DNA from: Sabellastarte sp. h YS-2021
Lineage: Eukaryota; Annelida; Polychaeta; Sabellida; Sabellidae
Reading direction: 5' to 3'
DNA length: 64,000 nt
NCBI GenBank assembly: GCA_964017235.1
Contig: OZ024930.1
Coordinates: 25,672,614-25,736,613 of the forward strand
Shown here: one piece after another, positions 24,308 through 34,692 of the stretch
Layout: each line of letters starts with the position of its first letter
Position numbering within the stretch: position 1 is the stretch's first letter
The notes under the pieces: generated by a model
The model's input: only the letters and a program-made list of their open reading frames with translations
Databases searched by the model: none
What the model was told of the DNA's origin: nothing
Program-made: the position numbers and the translations under genes

Positions 24308-24395
24308 GTAGTCAAGAGTGCTATTTGAACCAAAAACCTGAGAGGTTAAAGTCAAGTGATCGCTTCTCCATTAAGCCACTCAAACCTCTGGCATT
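24308..24395 (-). repeat. Candidate tRNA-derived SINE or tRNA relic
   Basis: On the minus strand TGGCTTAATGG (24368-24378) resembles an RNA polymerase III A box and GGTTCAAATAG (24321-24331) resembles a B box, separated by about 36 nt, which is within the usual range. The surrounding sequence does not fold into a clean cloverleaf and the B box is imperfect, so a functional tRNA is unlikely. A tRNA-derived SINE head is the better guess. Confidence 0.4.
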
Positions 24396-25547
24396 AACTG
24401 CCATTCTAACATCATATTTAAACTAAATACATGTTCAGTTAAAATATTTGCTCCGTCTAAACCATGTCAAATGGACAGAGGATGTCACAATTGAGGAAAT
24501 TTCACTCCAAGCATCAAACAAACCTGGGGATTTGTAAACTTCAACACGATATACAAACTCATACAAGCATATGTTACAAGAACAATGGTGGAGAATTATG
24601 TCACTGAAGCATACAGCACATCTACCCTTCACTCTGTCATTATCTTTATCCAGACCATTAAAAAAACAACAACAACAACAAATAGCTAGGTTCAATTTTG
24701 TTAAATCTTTCCCAACTGTTTCTCAATATTTATTGAATATTTACTCAATACAAGGGAAACTTGAGGATTATCACTGTTGAACTTCGGTCCAGAATTCATC
24801 CAGATCATTTTTCAGACACTGAAAATTATTTCTGTCAATCACTTAGCAAAGACATTCAAATAGCCTTATAAACACAATGGTTTTGAATCTATTGACCTTG
24901 AGATGGACAAACTATCAAATATGGACTGTTCAACACCTTAAGTCACATCAAGATATGGTTTCAGTGCATTCTAAATAATCTGCCATAAGCTGGAACCCAT
25001 GTCACAGAGATGCGAGTCAAGCGAACGAGTGCCAAATCTGTTAACCCCCTGTGCAAGAGAAATCGGAATTAAAATGCATGAAGAAGGATAGATGAGTGAA
25101 GCTTTATACACACGGCGATGCTATGTAGATTGGGGATTTTATGTGAAAGCCTGTGAGTATATATTACCGACACGTGGGTGTGGTCTCCTGGTGTTCATCA
25201 CCCACTCGCGCCGACTCCTACTACTGTGTAGCTCTGCAATGTGTCAGTAGTAAGACAACATCAAACTCACTGCTGACTCAACACCCTGACTTAGGTTTCA
25301 CAATAAGCACTATTCTCATCAAATTTATGCTTTTTTGGCACAATTTTAGGAAATTTATTGAATCTGGTACAGAATTTCTTTAAATTTAGTACATTAATTG
25401 CTTAATTTTCAGGGGTAGCCTCAACTGTGAATTTTACATGCTGTGGGAAGTTCTACATGTCTTAAGGCCTGTTTGCACCAATGAAGATCCAATCCAAAGT
25501 AACTATGGACCGGGTCAAAACATACCTTGTCTAAATGCACAAAAAAA

Positions 25548-28500
25548 CTAGATTGGGCCAACTCGGCGCCAACATATCCCCAGACAGGTCATCACTCACG
25601 CCACAGGTTTTGATCGGGAATTTTTTAAAACATAATTACCCATTATTATATGAACTTCAGCACATCAATCTACTCTGTTTATATCTCCCCAAGGAAGATG
25701 GTGTATCCCCAGACGCCGAATACATAACTCAAATTATATTTTCAATCTTCCTGCAATGATAACTCTAAACCTATTTTCAAAGTATTTAAATGATTGATGA
25801 TTGAATGTCCATTCTAAAATAATAATCCCAAAAGAGCATATCTGTTTCTATATTTGTTGACAAATAAAATATTATTTTTAACTCAACTCATCATATTTTT
25901 CAATCTTCCTTCAAAGTATTTAAATGATTGATGATTCAATGTCCATTCTAAAATTCATAATCCCAAAAGCGCATATCTGTTTCTATATTTGTTCACAAAT
26001 AAAATATTATTTAAAAAAAAATTATTTATATTATTATTTTATTATATTATTTTTAGAATTTGCAAATTGTTTTCAGTTATTCATTTCCTCTATACATATA
26101 TATGCAACCTAAATATGTGACACAATCTCAGTTCTGACTCCCCTTTGTGTTATATGTAATGAAGCCCACCACCTCCCACCCCCACCCCTCTCCCCTTCTC
26201 CACACCTCTCTCACTATTACACAAGATCTGCAACCCCATTGAGTTCTTTGTTTCTCATCTGATATCATTAAATACCTTTGTTTATTTAGTGTCACTCAAT
26301 ATAGCTGGAGGTCCCAGAGGTGGGTGGGGGGAATCCGGGTGGGGGATGTGGGTTGAGCATAAATGGTAAACAAACAATCTATATAAAAGGGGTACTCAAA
26401 TACAAAAAGAATTGAGAATTTTAAGTATGTGATTATCAACTGAAATGAGTTCATAACTGTAGGAGCTGTGCCAAAATTAACTGAGGCAAGTTGAATAAAA
26501 CTGGGCTAGTTGAGGGTTAAAAATCCCCTAGTTTTACTACATAAGGATATAATTTCATTAATATTGGGACTTAAAGCTCACTTAAAGTGTCCATTTTGTC
26601 TACTTGAATATGTTTAACCAGTTTCATTTTAAAAAGTGATAAACTCAGCAAGCAGAGGTATAACACACAAAAATAAGTTCTTAAAAGACTAAGATAGCCA
26701 TAACATTATTAATATTCAAAATTTAAATAGACAGGCATTTCCTTTTAAAAATTCAAAGATTTCAGCTCTATAACCCACATAGTTTGACAGTTACTGGGCT
26801 TTAAAGTGGCATAATATCCATAAATTGGGTTTCTGTGGGCATTTTACAATTGTTAAAGAGACCTTAGCAATTAAACTACAGATCTGAAACTTTTTGGGGG
26901 ACATACATAACAAACAAAAATTATATATAATACAGTTTAAGACTTGTCACACTAAGCATTTCCAAATAACAGTGCAAAATACGGAAAAAATGTCAAAAAA
27001 GGCACTTGGGCGAGTGTCTATGGCCCTCATACACAGGTTAAATGTCTACTAAAAACCTTGATTTTCGGCATATGTAAAAAGGACATAATAATGCATTCCC
27101 AGATGGGATTTCAGCTCCATCAATCACATAGTTTAACAGTAACAGGGCTTAAAGGTGGTAAAAAGTCCAAATACTGGGTCATTGTGGGCCTTTTAGAGAT
27201 CTCGATGTGGCTTTCAAATTAAAGCTTCAGACTTAAAATTTGTTACATACTAAGATTACACATAGAATATGTATCTAATAAAGTTTGAAACTTCTCAGAC
27301 TTACCATTTCCAAGTTACAGAGCAAAATATGTGAAAAATGTCTTAAAAGGGTCACTCAGGTGGGTGTTTAAGGTCCTCATACACAGGTTAAATGTCTACT
27401 TGAAGCCTTGATTTTTGGCACATGTAAAAAGAACATAATAATGTATTCCCAGATGAGATTTCAGCTCTATCAGTCACATAGTTTAACAGTCACAGGCCTT
27501 AAAATTGGCAAAAAATCCAAATACTGGGTCTTTATGGGGCCTTCTAGAGACCTAAATGTGGCCTTCAAATTAAAGCTTCAGACTTAAAATTTGTCACATA
27601 CTAAGATTACACATAGAATATGCATCTAATACAGTTTGAAACTTCTTAGACTTACCATTTCCAAGTTACAGGGAAAAATATGTGAAAATGTCTAAAAATG
27701 GTCACTCGGGTGGGGATTTATGGTCCTCATACACAGGTTAAATGTCTTCTTAAAGCCTTAATTTTTGGCACATATAAAAATAACATACTAATATCTTCTC
27801 AGATAGGATTTGAGCTCTATCAGTCACATAGTTTGACAGTCACAGGGCTTAAAAGTAGCAAAAAGTCCAAATATTGGGTCTTTGGGAGCCTTTTAGAGAC
27901 CTCAATTTGACCTTCAAAATTAAAGCTTCAGACTTAAAATCTGTTACATACTAAGATTACACACAGAATATATATCTAATACAGTTTGAAACTTCTCAGA
28001 CTTACCATTTCCAAGTTACAGGGAAAAAGATGTGAAAAATGTCTTATAAGGGTCACTCGGGTGGGTGTTTATGGTCCTGATACACAGGTTAACTGTCTAT
28101 TAAAGGCCTAAATGTTGGGGCACATATAAGAAAACACATAGATATATTCCCAGATGATATTTAACTTAGATGAGAGACATAGTTTGAAAGCTACAGTGCT
28201 TGAAAGTGGCAAAAAGTGCATAAATTGAGTCTCTGTGGGCACTTTTGAGACCTTAAGTCGACCCCTTTGGGTAAACCTACAGCCCTAAAATTTTCTACAG
28301 ACAAGGATTACATATCAAAGTTATACCTAGCGCAGTTTGAGACTCATCAGAATTATCACTTCCAAATTATAGGGCAAAATATGTGAAAAGAATAGCAAAA
28401 AATCCCTAAGTGGGGGTATTTATGGACCTCAAACACAATTTTCTCCTCAACTTAAAGTCATGATTTTCGGCACATGTACTAAGAACATATTAATGTGTTG

Positions 28501-28799
28501 TCAGGTAAAATTTCAGCCAGCTGAACATCATAGTTTGTGACCTACAGGGCTCTAAGTGGCCAAAAGTGCAATTTCTGACCTTAAGGTGGCCATAAGTTCT
28601 TTTTTACTGGGAGTTTAAGGTCACCTTAAAATAGGGATCTTCCTTTGGGCACCCTTAACATGTGTACCAAGTTTGAAAAAAAAATATTAATTTGTTTTTG
28701 AGTTATCGCGTCCACAAGGAAATTTCTACGGCGGCGGCGGCGGCGGCGGCGCGACGGACCTGAATCCAATATATCCCCGACTTTCGTCTGGGGATATAA
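25548..28799 (-). mobile_element. Helitron-like tandem-repeat element, family 1, copy c (complete)
   Basis: Starts CTAGATTGGG after A, ends GGGGATATAA before T, and is nearly identical to copy b over its length. ATATCCCCAGAC at 25574-25585 recurs inverted inside the terminal hairpin (28770-28798). It carries the same AT-rich subrepeats, roughly 350-bp tandem units and a CGG run (28729-28750). Its right edge lies about 50 bp from the family 4 element. Confidence 0.82.
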
Positions 28800-28959
28800 T
28801 AAATAATAAATCTATGGGCCAATACAAAATTATTTATATTCTGAAAAATAGCATCAGAGATGCCCGTACCCCACAGCCTAGGGAAATATTTTCAACACCA
28901 TGAGATACAGAAGTACTGTATCAGTATAAACTTTAGGATACTTTCAGAGCACTGTCAGT

Positions 28960-29384
28960 TAGTGCTGGCTTCGTCCGCGATTTTTCCAGATCGAGGATCA
29001 TTTGTTAGAAACGAGTTAAACTCGAGTTGGACTCGAGTAAATACATAAAAATAAAATAAGTAAAATCCAAATATTATTACCAGTTGTGTTAAGTACCTTT
29101 TTCTTGCAAGAAAAAATATTTTTTTGCCATTTAAAGTGTACAGATATGTATGTGCACGTCATGGAACAGCCACGCAGCTAAGGTTAATATTAAAATGGCC
29201 ATTATTTATTGAGTTTTTAAGTTTTGATGGTTTGATCAGTTCCAAAAATATCCCTTTGAGACAAGGTAAGTATATCATTATTTATTTTGTGAAAACTCGA
29301 GTTTATATTGCGTAACTCGATGTGATCCCCAAATATCGCCCACCGAGTTACGACTCGAGTTACCGTCAACTCGTCCCAGCACTA
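28960..29384. mobile_element. hAT-like MITE inserted in family 4 element
   Basis: Termini TAGTGCTGG and CCAGCACTA are perfect inverted repeats, flanked by a perfect 8-bp direct repeat CTGTCAGT (28952-28959 and 29385-29392). The paralogous copy at about 2817-2830 reads straight through this target once, showing the empty site. The 425-bp interior contains ACTCGAGT motifs and no transposase. Confidence 0.93.
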
Positions 29385-29744
29385 CTGTCAGTTATATAAA
29401 GGTCCAAATAATGTTTAAAAGAAAGATCATGCATATAAAGATGAAGTATTAAAACAAGATAATTCAATAACAAGATGACAGCATTAATCAGCAAACTAAA
29501 ATTCAACCCTCTTTATCTACATCTGCATGGCCAAATTATGGTTTAGATGGTTTGAATATTACCATGCATATAGAAGTGGTAATACATTTAATGAATGCTT
29601 ATGTGTGGTGTTGGAGCAAAATCTGTGGCTCACTTGATGAAATTCTATCTCTTACAATGGGAAGTTATGAAAGTAAAATTCTTAATAAATTCTAATATGA
29701 CTTTAACAGTGCTTAATCTGCATCAAAAGAGAGACCCAAAGGTG

Positions 29745-30485
29745 GAACAAGATTTTATAGGTCAAGGTCACTAGGACAAGGTCAAAGGTCAAATTAAGGT
29801 GACACCATGATAATACACACCTACAGCCCCTAACCAATGTCCCTACCAAGTATCAACTTCCTCAACCCTACGGTTTCCAAGATATAGCCCGGACAAGATT
29901 TTATAGGTCAAGGTCACTACGCCAAGGTCAAAGGTCAAATCAAGGTTAGACCATGACGTTGCACAACTATATCCCCTAACCAATGTCCCTACCAAGTATC
30001 AACTTCCTACACCTTACGGTTTCCGAGATATAGCCCAGACAAGATTTTTAAACTCAAGGTCACTATGGCAAGGTCAAAGGTCAAATCCTGGTCAGACCAT
30101 GACGTTGCACACCTACACACCCTAACCAATGTCCCTACCAAGTACCAACTTCCTACACCTTACTGTTTCCGAGATATAGCCCGGACAACATTTTATAGGT
30201 CAAGGTCACTATGGCAAGGTCAAAGGTCAAATCAAGGTCAGACCATGACATTGCACACCTACACCCCCTAACCAATATCCCTACCAAGTATCAACTTCCT
30301 ACACCTTACGGTTTCTGAGATATAGCCCGGACAAGATTTTACAGGTCAAGGCCACTACGGCAAGGTCAAAGGTCAAATCAAGGTCAGACCATGATACTGC
30401 ACACCTACACCCCCTAACCAATGTCCCTACCAAGTATCAACTTCCTACACCTTACGGTTTCTGAGATACAGCCCGGACAAACTAT
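29745..30485. repeat. Tandem array of about 147 bp with AGGTCA direct repeats
   Basis: Five units start near 29745, 29893, 30040, 30187 and 30334. Each has CAAGGTCAAAGGTCAAAT followed by CAAGGTCAGACCATGA, then CCAATGTCCCTACCAAGTA and CCTTACGGTTTC. AGGTCAAAGGTCA is the DR1 arrangement of the nuclear-receptor half site. Confidence 0.92.
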
Positions 30486-30612
30486 TTCCCGCCGCCCGCC
30501 CACCCGCCCGCCCATCCGGACACCATGGGTGAAAACAATACCCCGACAGCCCTTAAGGGCTGTGGGGTAAAAATTCTTCAATTTTTATTGAATCAGTAGG
30601 TATTCTCAATAC

Positions 30613-30991
30613 TAAGGCTGTGAACGGTTACTCCAGCCTCGATAGACGAGTCAGTCTTTACTGGGACTCGAGTCCATTTTAACTACTCGAGTACTCACAG
30701 TGTATTGTATTATCGCCCGAGAAATGAACGTTTGTGTAAAATATACTACATCTCTGCATTTCTGCCAAACAATATCAATTAAAGTTGTGATTTTGGCTTA
30801 AAAATGTATAAATGACTCCATATTCTATAATATATGGTTAAATAAAAGAAATTTTTCTTCAAAAGTTTCGCTACCATTTGTTTACAGAAGACTTCGAATG
30901 GTAGTTACTAAATCTCGGGATTACTTGAATTCGGGTCGGTAGCCAGAGTGCGGGTACTCGGCGCTGTTTTGAAGCACTCGTCCCAGCCCTA
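30613..30991. mobile_element. hAT-like MITE with 8-bp target duplication
   Basis: Flanked by a perfect direct repeat CTCAATAC (30605-30612 and 30992-30999). Termini TAAGGCTG and CAGCCCTA are inverted with one mismatch. The interior has ACTCGAGT motifs like the MITE at 28960, plus ATTATCGCCCGAG. Confidence 0.85.
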
Positions 30992-30999
30992 CTCAATAC

Positions 31000-31778
31000 A
31001 ATGTAGATATAAAGTTAAGATGATAACTTTCTTATTTCTGATCTAATCTTGAAAAAGTTTTCATTATTTTGTTCAGTGAAATGACAGCTCTTGTGTGAGC
31101 ACATAATATCAGCTGGGTGCATACAGGCCTTTGTTTTAGTAACATTACAATCAAACCATATTCCCCTCAATAAGAAGTAATAGTCAAAATACTGCCTCCT
31201 CCCTTAACACTTGAACTCCCCCAACCCAAACTTCTACTTTCCAAATTTCACTGAAACTTCTTCACTGAAATAACAAATTTTCTACATAGGAGACTGATTA
31301 TTCCCAGAATCTTCCTTTTCAGGAAAATGCTGTCTCCTGGACACATTCATTTCCCCTTGAACACACTTGGATTGCCGGGGCTCTAGCTGTTCAATACAAC
31401 ACAATAATAATCAGGTCACACAATAATCTGAGAACACTCTTCTCATGATTTTCATTCCTTAATGTTATGAATGTTATTTTGATCTTTGCAATATTTCAAG
31501 TATCCAAGAAGCTTGGACAACAGAAGTTTCACTGGATCATCTCACACAGTGTATCATTCTTACTTTACAAGAAGATAACCTACATGATATCATGAGATAT
31601 TTCAATTGAACAATGCGTAAACATGAGCTTTACTCAAAATAAGTCATTATATGACATATTGTTTTGACCAATATTTTATACACTTTGAAAACGTTTCGTT
31701 TAAAGTAGCAATAGAGACCATTACATCATTCACTCATACAATTTTCTCAACTAACCATTTTTATTTTCAAGTACTCAC
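31000..31778. other. Intronic DNA, nothing recognised
   Basis: AT-rich intron downstream (minus) of the first PDZ4 exon; no repeat or coding feature seen. Confidence 0.55.
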
Positions 31779-31895
31779 CAATGACTGATCCTGCTCTGGT
31801 CACAGATGAGATGATGACAAATCCAAAGCCTTCCATCTCTCGCCGAGTGACTGTCACATCATATGGATAACTTGTGTCTCCCCTTACCCCCAGAT
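31779..31895 (-). CDS. MAGI: MAGI exon: first half of PDZ4
   Basis: An acceptor ttttgttacaacttgtag precedes ATCTGGGGG at 31895, and a gtgagt donor follows TCAGTCATTG. The 117 nt begin with two bases that complete a codon with the G ending the PDZ3 exon, and end in phase 1, matching the 20.9-kb exon. The product includes YPYDVTVTRREMEGFGFVIISS, with the GFGF carboxylate-binding loop; EGFGFVIISS is shared almost exactly with vertebrate MAGI PDZ4. The open frame continues upstream through this acceptor for about 930 codons, so this may be the 3' part of a much longer alternative exon. Confidence 0.92.
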
Positions 31896-34692
31896 CTACA
31901 AGTTGTAACAAAAAGCCATTGAAAGAAGGGCATTGTTTTTTATCAAAAGGTAACTGATAAACATGCTGGAGTCTGCACAGATGCTGGAATATTAGTGGGT
32001 CATAAATGAGCACTGGCTTAAAGTTGACCTGCCCAGTGGCAATTGAATGACCTTTGAAAGTACTGCTAGACAGGTTGATGGGAAGATCTGATCCACCTAT
32101 AGGGTGCCTGAAAGCAGTATACAGGTCTATGTTATAGTCTGTGTGTTTCGAGACGTGTGAGAATTTGAATGGAGAATTTTTCTGTGGTAGGTTCCCATTC
32201 TCAGTCCTGTAGTTGTCCCCGTGCATGATTCTCGGACTTTTCGATGTGACTTGTACATGAGCAACCTCAGGCAACTCTGACTCAGGTTTTACTCTGTCCA
32301 AATATGGATGTTTTATGTCATTGTACTCTGTCTTCCCCATCTCCAAATTTGGGCAATTCACTCCCTGGTATTCCGTCTGCACAATGTTTAAAGTGTGCTC
32401 TAAACCTGCACCACTTAGTCGTTCATTTCCATCATCATGACTAGAATTCCCACTTGTGCGCTGTTTCCACATGCCATATTTCCCCTCGTTCATAGACCAG
32501 TAACTCTCTGTGCTATCACACTCCTTATGTATCTGGGACATTCCAGATTTATCTGCCGTCACACTATTCAATACAGAGTGACTTTTGCTGGTAACTGGAT
32601 CTTCCACCAACTGTTTGCACTGTTTGAGGCGCCTGGTGAGGGTGTTAACAGACATGGGTCTGAAGGGCTGAGCCTTCACAGGTGTCTGTACTTCAGGCAC
32701 TTGCTGTCTTGGTCTGTAACTTTGTAACTTGGCATGCACAAGCCCTTCTGCTGAGTCTTGCTCCTTCCATGTCCTCTGTTTCTCATTAAGAGTCTGTTGT
32801 ATGAGCTCACAGATTTCATTGGATTTGTCTTCAAATTTACTATCTCTTGCTGCTATTTCTTGTTCCCTATGTCTGTATGTACGTGAATTTTCCTTAGAGT
32901 AATGATCCTTCCCTACAGTTTTTCCGCTGAGAGGATATAATGTTTGACTAGAAAGCTCTGGTTTCTCAAGCATTAATTTTTTCAAACTATGTGTTGTAGA
33001 TTTTATTGTATTTTCAGGTGTCTTCAGTGAATTTAAATGTGAAACTGTCTTGGTATTTTCAGTGATAAACAATGGTTTTTTTTCTTTTGAATTAACAATA
33101 TCATTTCCATTCATAAGAGGAGATTCAAGTCCTGTCTGCTTATACTGTGGAGAGTTGTGCAATACAAGTCTCCTTCGAGCTGTTCTGCCAAACACTGACT
33201 TGTATGTCTTTGCTCTGTGCATCACTGAACTTTGAAGACTATGATTGTCATCAGGTACTGTCAATCTTTCTGACTTGTTCTTACTGTCTACTTTCTGCAC
33301 CATAGATCCTTTTGAATCTGATTTCTCATCAGTTTTTTGCTGACATTGGTTCTGAGGCTCTTGCAGCTCAGCTGTTTGCTGCATATAACAGTTCCTCGGT
33401 TTAGTGTGACTAGAAGTGACATTCATTTCTTTAGGATGTTCACAAACATCACTACTATCGCATGATTGCTTTAATACTGTAGGTTTATGTCTGGAAATGC
33501 TAGCTTCTGACCTGCATTTTACAGAAATATCTGACTGCAGCCGGTGCTGTGATAAAGAGCCCTGATTCATCAACCTTTTAATCCTTTCCTGTGTGGATTC
33601 TTGTACTTGACCACTCTGATTTTCCAACCTGCTCCCTCCCTTTAGTTCTGCTGTGGTTCCTAAAGTAGGTGTGTTTTTAACATCCTCTATATGCCTTACA
33701 ATACCCCTAGGTGTTAACTCTTTTTCAATACTTCTATCTCTTACTGCACTGTGCTGTAACCTACCATTTGTGGTGTTCTTACTTTCCCCTCCTGTATTGC
33801 CATTTGTTTGCAAAGGTCTGTGGACATAAAAGATATCCTGCAACATACCGACAGCTTTCTTTGCAGATTGGGACTTAATTTGACTATCTTTTGCCCACAT
33901 GAAATTCAAGTCCATACCTTTTTTATCACGAGTATCGTGACTCTCACCAGTGACCACTTCAGTTGGGGGTCTGTAGAACACATCAGACACGCCAAAGTCT
34001 GTCTGTTTAAGAACTGCATTACCCTGTTCTTCCATTTCTTTGTATTGTGAATTGTTTACCAGCTTCTCAGCTTGCACTTGATTACTTGCGTCTCCATTCT
34101 CAGCCACACTTTCAGTACACTCTAGTTCCACACTTTGCCTGGCTGCAGTTCCTGAATGAATTACCTCACATGACCTTGAACTTTCCTTAACCTCTGCATC
34201 AGAATAAACTTGACCCCTGTCCTCCTCACTCCTAGAAACTTGGTGCCTAGCAAACATTACCTGGCCACTGAGCTGTCTATTACTCTTTCCCACCTGTTGC
34301 TTGGAAACTGTTGTCAGGGAATGGGATTGTTTACTACTGCCAGAAAACTGTTGTCTGGGAACTGTCATTCGGTCATGGGACTGTTCACTGCATTTGGCCA
34401 CATCCTGCCTTGAAACTGCTGTCGACTGTTGATTGCCCTTTGAAACCTGTTGCCCAGCAACTGTTGACTGGGTTTGACCGCAGGCTGCAAGGTAGTGGTA
34501 GGCTGCCCTGCACATCTTGCGAGTTGGCTTCTCCAAGTGAATCTGGATGGTGCTCTCAATGATGTCTGGCTTTCTGAGGCCGGGATAGAGCCAACCTTCA
34601 CTGTTACTCACTGACTGATCAGGTTGTTGGCACATCGATTCTATGTTGATCTTGTAGGTTGTCACACACGCCTCACTTCCTTCCTCACTCAT
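31896..34692 (-). CDS. Long open frame fused in frame to the PDZ4 exon (alternative or first exon)
   Basis: From the first in-frame ATG at 34692 (context aaatcaATGAG) the minus strand is open for about 932 codons straight into the PDZ4 exon, passing through its acceptor; an in-frame TAA lies about 55 bp upstream. The protein is hydrophilic and probably mostly disordered: Ser, Gln, Lys, Thr and Glu rich, with a more ordered-looking start (VTTYKINIESM...IIESTIQIHLEKP...CRAAYHYLAACG) and five degenerate 16-20-residue repeats of the type TVSKQQVGKSNRQ (about 34467-34227). No known domain was recognised before the PDZ half. I see no convincing upstream acceptor of the right phase, so an alternative first exon giving a PDZ4-PDZ5 isoform is favoured over a cassette. 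A frame this long in AT-rich DNA is very unlikely by chance. Confidence 0.65.

Larger units (their letters stand above)
28849..30573 (-). mobile_element. Family 4 tandem-repeat element with terminal hairpin
   Basis: Starts near GCATCAGAGATG, with TACCCCACAGCC close to the left edge recurring inverted as GGCTGTGGGGTA at the right edge. The right end is a long hairpin (30539-30569) ending GGGGTAAAAA before T, preceded by a CCCGCCC-type microsatellite (30487-30520). It contains a roughly 147-bp AGGTCA-rich tandem array and a hAT-like MITE inserted at 28960. The left terminus does not show a clean CTAG, unlike families 1-3. Confidence 0.65.
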
